From an uncultured Elusimicrobiales bacterium (lineage in GTDB: Bacteria > Elusimicrobiota > Elusimicrobia > Elusimicrobiales > Elusimicrobiaceae): a stretch of 64,000 bases of DNA. How positions within the stretch are numbered: the stretch's first letter is position 1; each line of letters starts with the position of its first letter. Under the pieces are notes generated by a model. The model was not told the DNA's origin. It did not search any database and saw nothing but the letters and a program-made list of their open reading frames with translations. This document shows, one piece after another, positions 60,202-64,000 of this stretch. The translations under genes and the position numbers were made by a program. The DNA lies in NCBI GenBank assembly GCA_944324115.1, contig CALUVB010000001.1:62001-126000 (forward strand). Direction: 5' to 3'.

Positions 60202-62205
60202 ATGAATACAGAGGAAACTATTAAGCAAATCGCTACTTTAATAAAACAAGATTTATCCGCTGCGCAAGCCGCTTGTGATGCTGCATTGGCGCAAGACCCC
60301 CATAATGCCGTATTGTATTATTTGAAAGCCGCCATTATGTGGAATGCGAGCGAAGGGGCCAATTTGGACCAAAAAACTTTTTTCTCTCTTTTGGAACAAG
60401 CCATAAAGTTAAATCCCAATGACAGTCAGTCTTATAAATTGGGAGCCTATGTCCACAGCGTCTTTGGAGATTTTGACGCGGCGGAAAAAGGCTTTGCGCG
60501 CGCTTTGGAAATAACGCCCAATGACTGGGAACTTTATTTAATGCGGGCTAAACTAAGAATGCAGCAACATAAATTTCCACAAGTCCTAGAAGACTGCAAC
60601 GTTATGTTGGCCAAACAAGAAAATGACGCCGCTTATGCGCTGCGTGCACGGGCTAAAGAGGAGATGAAAGACTATGCCGGTGCCATACAAGACGCGGATA
60701 AAGCCATGGCGCTCAATCCCCAGTATGGGGGAGGTTTCTTGATTAAATGCAATTGTAAACTGTCTATGGGAGATGAGGCCGGTGCGCTGGAGGAATTGAA
60801 TAAGGGCGTACAGCTTTTCCCCAAAATGGCGGATTTTTATGAAATACGCTGTGCCATTAAACAGAAGTTAGGGGATTGTCAAGGTGCCATAAATGATGCC
60901 CAAGAAGCAATGAAACGTGGGAAAACAACGGAGATGCTGTTTCTTACGCAAGCCCAATGCAAGCTGGTTTTGCGGGATTTTGCCGGTGCGGTGGAAATTT
61001 GTACGGCGGGACTGTCCTCTTTTGCTCAAGATGCGTCTTTATATGTATGCCGGGCTATTGCGCAAGAACAATTAAAAAATTATGCCGCAGCCGTTCATGA
61101 TGCAGCAGCGGCCACCAAATTGGGGAATACCACCTATCCTGCTTTTCTTATACAAATCAGAGGTAAACTGACGCTCAAGGACCCTGCTGGAGCGGTGGCC
61201 GTGTGTGATGAAGCCCTAAAGTTTTGGCCGCAGGAAGAAGAAATTTATTATTGCCGCGGCGATGCCAAAATACAGCTCAATGATTTGCCGGGAGCATTGA
61301 AAGACGTGCAGCAAGTTTATCAGTTGAAGCCCAATGAAACTCATCGGCAAGTTTTGCAATCGTTGCAACAGGGAATATTACAGAGGCTTCCCGCCGGTAC
61401 GGAAATTTCACGCTGTACACTGCCAAATGGGCAGCAAGTGGAGCAGGTAATGTGGAATGGGGAAACAGTAAATCTTTGGGTGTTAGACAAGGCGCCGGCG
61501 CCTTCGGCCCCAGCCCCGGCTACAGGGCCTTCGGCTCCAGCCTCTGCTCCGGCCCCAGCCCCAGCTACTGGGCCTTCGGTTCCAGCCTCTGCTCCGGCTC
61601 CAGCTGCTTCTGCGCCTTCAGCAGCGCTGGGTCAGCGTAAAACGTATACCCAAGGAGTAAATATACACGCTGCCAAGCCAGCCGCGAATACAGTCTCCCC
61701 AAGTAATAAGATACTGTTATCAAAAAAAGCTACCGCACTGATAACAGCCTGCAAATGGGGAAAGAAAGAGGAAGTGAAAGCCTTGTTGGGAAACAAAGCG
61801 ATTTTAAGAATGGAGAATTTTGGAGAAACTCCCTTAATAGCCGCCATTAAGGGAATGCAGGCGGAAGTGGTTGAAATACTGCTTAAAGCGGGGGCTGATG
61901 TAAACCAAAAAAATAATCAAGGAACGCCTCCTTTGGTTGTTTCCGCTCAAAAAGGAAATCTGCCAGTATTGCAACTTTTATTAGCCGATTCTGCACGGGA
62001 TATAGAAGCAGCAGACGCGAATGGAGAGACCGCTTTTATTGCGGCTTGCGCGGCCGGACATTTGCCTGTCGTGCGGGCTTTGGTGATGGCTGGAGCCAAT
62101 ACGCAGGCCAAAAATAAAAGAGGCCGTTCTGGATTTGCTTTGGCGCAAGAAAGATATCATAATGGTGTTGTGGAATACTTGACTTCTCTGGGTATAGCAC
62201 AATAA
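60202..62205 (+). CDS. Cytosolic TPR - Pro/Ala/Ser linker - ankyrin repeat protein
   Basis: The 667-residue product has about ten TPR units at residues 20-410 (for example SQSYKLGAYVHSVFGDFDAA, AYALRARAKEEMKDYAGAIQ and EIYYCRGDAKIQLNDLPGAL). A roughly 50-residue linker of Ala, Pro and Ser follows, built from a 15-residue repeat. About four ankyrin repeats end the protein (residues 505-665; TALITACKWGKKEEVKALL, GETPLIAAIKGMQAEVVEIL, GETAFIAACAAGHLPVVRAL). No signal peptide or catalytic domain is present, so it is probably a cytosolic scaffold. The start is ATG 60202, 9 nt after AGAGG, rather than the in-frame ATG at 60196. Confidence 0.88.
   Translation: MNTEETIKQIATLIKQDLSAAQAACDAALAQDPHNAVLYYLKAAIMWNASEGANLDQKTFFSLLEQAIKLNPNDSQSYKLGAYVHSVFGDFDAAEKGFARALEITPNDWELYLMRAKLRMQQHKFPQVLEDCNVMLAKQENDAAYALRARAKEEMKDYAGAIQDADKAMALNPQYGGGFLIKCNCKLSMGDEAGALEELNKGVQLFPKMADFYEIRCAIKQKLGDCQGAINDAQEAMKRGKTTEMLFLTQAQCKLVLRDFAGAVEICTAGLSSFAQDASLYVCRAIAQEQLKNYAAAVHDAAAATKLGNTTYPAFLIQIRGKLTLKDPAGAVAVCDEALKFWPQEEEIYYCRGDAKIQLNDLPGALKDVQQVYQLKPNETHRQVLQSLQQGILQRLPAGTEISRCTLPNGQQVEQVMWNGETVNLWVLDKAPAPSAPAPATGPSAPASAPAPAPATGPSVPASAPAPAASAPSAALGQRKTYTQGVNIHAAKPAANTVSPSNKILLSKKATALITACKWGKKEEVKALLGNKAILRMENFGETPLIAAIKGMQAEVVEILLKAGADVNQKNNQGTPPLVVSAQKGNLPVLQLLLADSARDIEAADANGETAFIAACAAGHLPVVRALVMAGANTQAKNKRGRSGFALAQERYHNGVVEYLTSLGIAQ
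61506..61595 (+). repeat. Two tandem 45-bp repeats encoding the PAS linker
   Basis: Units 61506-61550 and 61551-61595 differ at only a few bases and each encode APAPATGPSAPASAP (Val for Ala in the second). A degenerate third partial copy follows to about 61625. The unit is a multiple of three, so copy number can change without a frameshift. Confidence 0.85.
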
Positions 62206-62227
62206 CAAGCGACCGTTTCTGTTTTCG

Positions 62228-62261
62228 CCGCCCCTTAGCCTATGGGCTTGGGGCGGTTTTT
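62228..62261 (+). terminator. Terminator after the TPR-ankyrin gene
   Basis: CCGCCCC (62228-62234) pairs with GGGGCGG (62250-62256), with an inner AGCC/GGCT extension and a following T run. Confidence 0.75.
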
Positions 62262-62429
62262 GGGGACATGTAGCGTCTGTTGGGCGGGAGTGAAATCAGA
62301 ATTGGCGTTACCAAGAAAAGGAAAAACCGTCTCTTTTTAAAAAATATCTCCGCCTGTCAAATAAATGTGTTCGGAGACTTATAAAATAGCGCACCCGCAG
62401 AAGCCTGTATGTTATATAAACAAATTTTC

Positions 62430-62435
62430 TATAAT
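62430..62435 (+). promoter_or_regulatory. -10 element of ileS
   Basis: TATAAT lies 31 nt before the ileS ATG. The leader of about 25 nt contains AAAGAGAG and is too short for a T-box; no T-box consensus appears in the spacer 62262-62466. Confidence 0.55.
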
Positions 62436-62466
62436 ATAACCATATCCTTAATAAAGAGAGAAAAAC

Positions 62467-64000
62467 ATGGCTAAAAATAAATATTCTTCCACCGTTTTGT
62501 TGCCCAAAACGGATTTTCCTATGCGCGCTGGTTTATCACAAAAAGAACCCAAGATTTTAGATTTTTGGAAAGAAATAAATCTCTATGAAGCGATTTTAAA
62601 GAAAAATGAAGCAGGCAAGCATTTTGTTTTGCACGACGGGCCCCCGTATGCCAATGGGCAAATTCATATTGGGCACGCACTGGACAAAACCATTAAGGAT
62701 ATTATTTTAAAAAGCCGCGCACTGATGGGTTTTTATACGCCGTATGTGCCGGGGTGGGACTGCCATGGCCTGCCTATTGAGCAAGCCTTGATGAAAGAGC
62801 TGAAAATAGATAAAAAACATGTGACCAATGTGCCGGAATTTCGCCAAAAGGCGCGTGCCTTTGCCGCAAAATTTATTGATTTGCAGCGCCAGGGCTTTAA
62901 ACGTTTGGGCGTGCAGGGCGAATGGGATACCCCTTATTTGACGATGGACAAACGCTATGAAGGCATTACGATTGCCGTGTTTTTGGATTTGATTGAAAAA
63001 GGCTATGTCTATAAAGGGCAGAAGACTATTACTTGGTGTTCTCACTGCGAAACGGCGCTGGCTGACGCGGAAACGGAATACAAAGATGTGGCTTCTTCAT
63101 CTATTTATTTGCGTTTTAAATTGGTCAATCCCACCGAGAAAGTGTTTGGCGATTTGGACTTTACCAAGCCGGTTTCTTTGGGCGTGTGGACTACAACACC
63201 ATGGACTATCCCTTCCAATATGGCTGCTGCCGTAAGCAAAGAAGAAGATTATGCTGTTTTGCAAGACGCCAATACGAAGGAATATTATATAGTGGCGGAC
63301 AAATTGGCTGAAGAATTTTTGAAAAATACCGGCTTGACGGCTCAAAAAGTGAATAAGGTGCGCGGCGAGAATTTGGTAGGACTGAAATATTTCCACCCGC
63401 TGACGCAGAAACAAAATCCGATTATTTGGACCGACTTTGTAACTATGGATACCGGTGTGGGGATTGTGCATATCGCTCCGGGCCATGGGGAAGACGATTT
63501 CCGCGCCGGCAAACAATGGGGGCTGGAGACATTTTGCCCCGTAGACGAAAAAGGCTGCTACACCAAAGAGGCGGGCGTGTTTGAAGGAATGCACGTTTTT
63601 AAGGCCAATCCGCTGATGGTAAAAAAATTAGACGAACTGGGAAGCCTAATTAAAGAGCAGGAAATTACCCACAGTTATCCGCATTGTTGGCGCTGCCATA
63701 ACCCCATTATTTTCCGCGCGACGGAACAGTGGTTTATGAGTATAGACAAAGACGGCCTGCGCGAAAAACTGATGAAGAACTTGGACCATGTTAAATTCTA
63801 TCCCGCCGCCGGGCAGGAGCGCATGCGCTCTATGATTGGCCTGCGGCCGGATTGGTGTTTGTCTCGCCAACGTTTCTGGGGTACGCCCGTGACTATTTTA
63901 TACTGTAAAAAATGCGGCAAACCCCAGGTGGACCACAAACTCTTTGAGTTTATCAAAGAGCGGGCCATGAACGAAGGGTCTGATTTTTGGTTTACCGACC
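62467..64000 (+). CDS. ileS: Isoleucyl-tRNA synthetase (3' end outside window)
   Basis: The first 511 codons are present and run off the window. IleS charges tRNA-Ile and edits valine. Visible motifs are FVLHDGPPYANGQIHIGHAL (HIGH site) and YVPGWDCHGLPIE. The CP1 editing domain contains WTTTPWTIPSN, then GTGIVH-like DTGVGIVHIAPGHGEDD and HCWRCHNPIIFRATEQWF. The KMSKS loop would be beyond the end. AAAGAGAG precedes ATG 62467. Confidence 0.97.
   Translation, partial: MAKNKYSSTVLLPKTDFPMRAGLSQKEPKILDFWKEINLYEAILKKNEAGKHFVLHDGPPYANGQIHIGHALDKTIKDIILKSRALMGFYTPYVPGWDCHGLPIEQALMKELKIDKKHVTNVPEFRQKARAFAAKFIDLQRQGFKRLGVQGEWDTPYLTMDKRYEGITIAVFLDLIEKGYVYKGQKTITWCSHCETALADAETEYKDVASSSIYLRFKLVNPTEKVFGDLDFTKPVSLGVWTTTPWTIPSNMAAAVSKEEDYAVLQDANTKEYYIVADKLAEEFLKNTGLTAQKVNKVRGENLVGLKYFHPLTQKQNPIIWTDFVTMDTGVGIVHIAPGHGEDDFRAGKQWGLETFCPVDEKGCYTKEAGVFEGMHVFKANPLMVKKLDELGSLIKEQEITHSYPHCWRCHNPIIFRATEQWFMSIDKDGLREKLMKNLDHVKFYPAAGQERMRSMIGLRPDWCLSRQRFWGTPVTILYCKKCGKPQVDHKLFEFIKERAMNEGSDFWFTD

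Noticed and set aside
62262-62466. Possible T-box riboswitch before ileS
   Set aside because: The T-box core consensus is absent, and the TATAAT at 62430 leaves a leader of only about 25 nt.

Overview
The window looks like a chromosomal segment of a Gram-negative, diderm member of the Elusimicrobiota, probably a gut-associated lineage. This rests on three things: two short type IV pilin-like genes with the near-identical leader-plus-helix block [20 protein letters not shown]; outer-membrane style proteins (OmpA domains, a beta-barrel ending in Phe, alpha-2-macroglobulin, lipoproteins); and compact operons separated by AT-flanked GC hairpins. No database search was possible, so the phylum call is recognition, not proof. 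Both tRNAs seen lack an encoded CCA, and a CCA-adding enzyme gene is present. I see no prophage, insertion sequence, CRISPR array or rRNA operon.

Layout. 1-6304 (minus): a truncated alpha-2-macroglobulin, then argS and an rsfS with a long histone H1-like Lys/Ala tail. 6402-8692 (plus): rsmI, tsaC and an orphan sensor histidine kinase. 8933-12619: a PBP4-type dacB and a large membrane protein on minus flank mgsA on plus. 12796-18573 (plus): two tandem M24 prolidases, efp with an unusual tip loop, a DUF192 protein, a barrel protein and two secreted unknowns. 18640-24442: metK, xth, pilin 1 and the minus operon DUF192 lipoprotein - M20 peptidase - mbfA. 24767-33989 (plus): an oligopeptide ABC transporter with an embedded PepT, acyl-CoA synthetase, tRNA nucleotidyltransferase, tRNA-Gly and a membrane-anchored CBM48-like protein.

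34398-39419 (minus) is a pterin cluster. It holds a DUF1189 protein, queD, queE, folE, folP, a cysteine-free PTPS-III-like gene and folK, followed by two OmpA-domain genes. FolE product feeds both queuosine (QueD, QueE, and QueH at 55542) and folate, and the PTPS-III protein probably stands in for FolB. 39869-47602 (plus): MFS transporter, maf, trxB, flavin reductase-like protein, secreted ankyrin protein, era, smpB and pyrR. 47766-54752 (plus): tRNA-Leu, ftsQ-ftsA-ftsZ running directly into pilT-cmk-plsC-rpsA. 54861-64000: pilin 2, queH, a POT peptide transporter, an MBL lipoprotein with a pyrimidine nucleoside phosphorylase, a TPR-ankyrin fusion and the 5' part of ileS.

The most striking pattern is at promoters. 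Ten genes on both strands have a -10 hexamer ending exactly 6 (eight cases) or 7 (two cases) bases before the ATG, with no Shine-Dalgarno sequence, which predicts leaderless mRNAs. Other genes in the same window have clear AGGAG-type sites. Both pilin genes have long T tracts next to or inside the predicted promoter spacer, a possible phase-variable arrangement.
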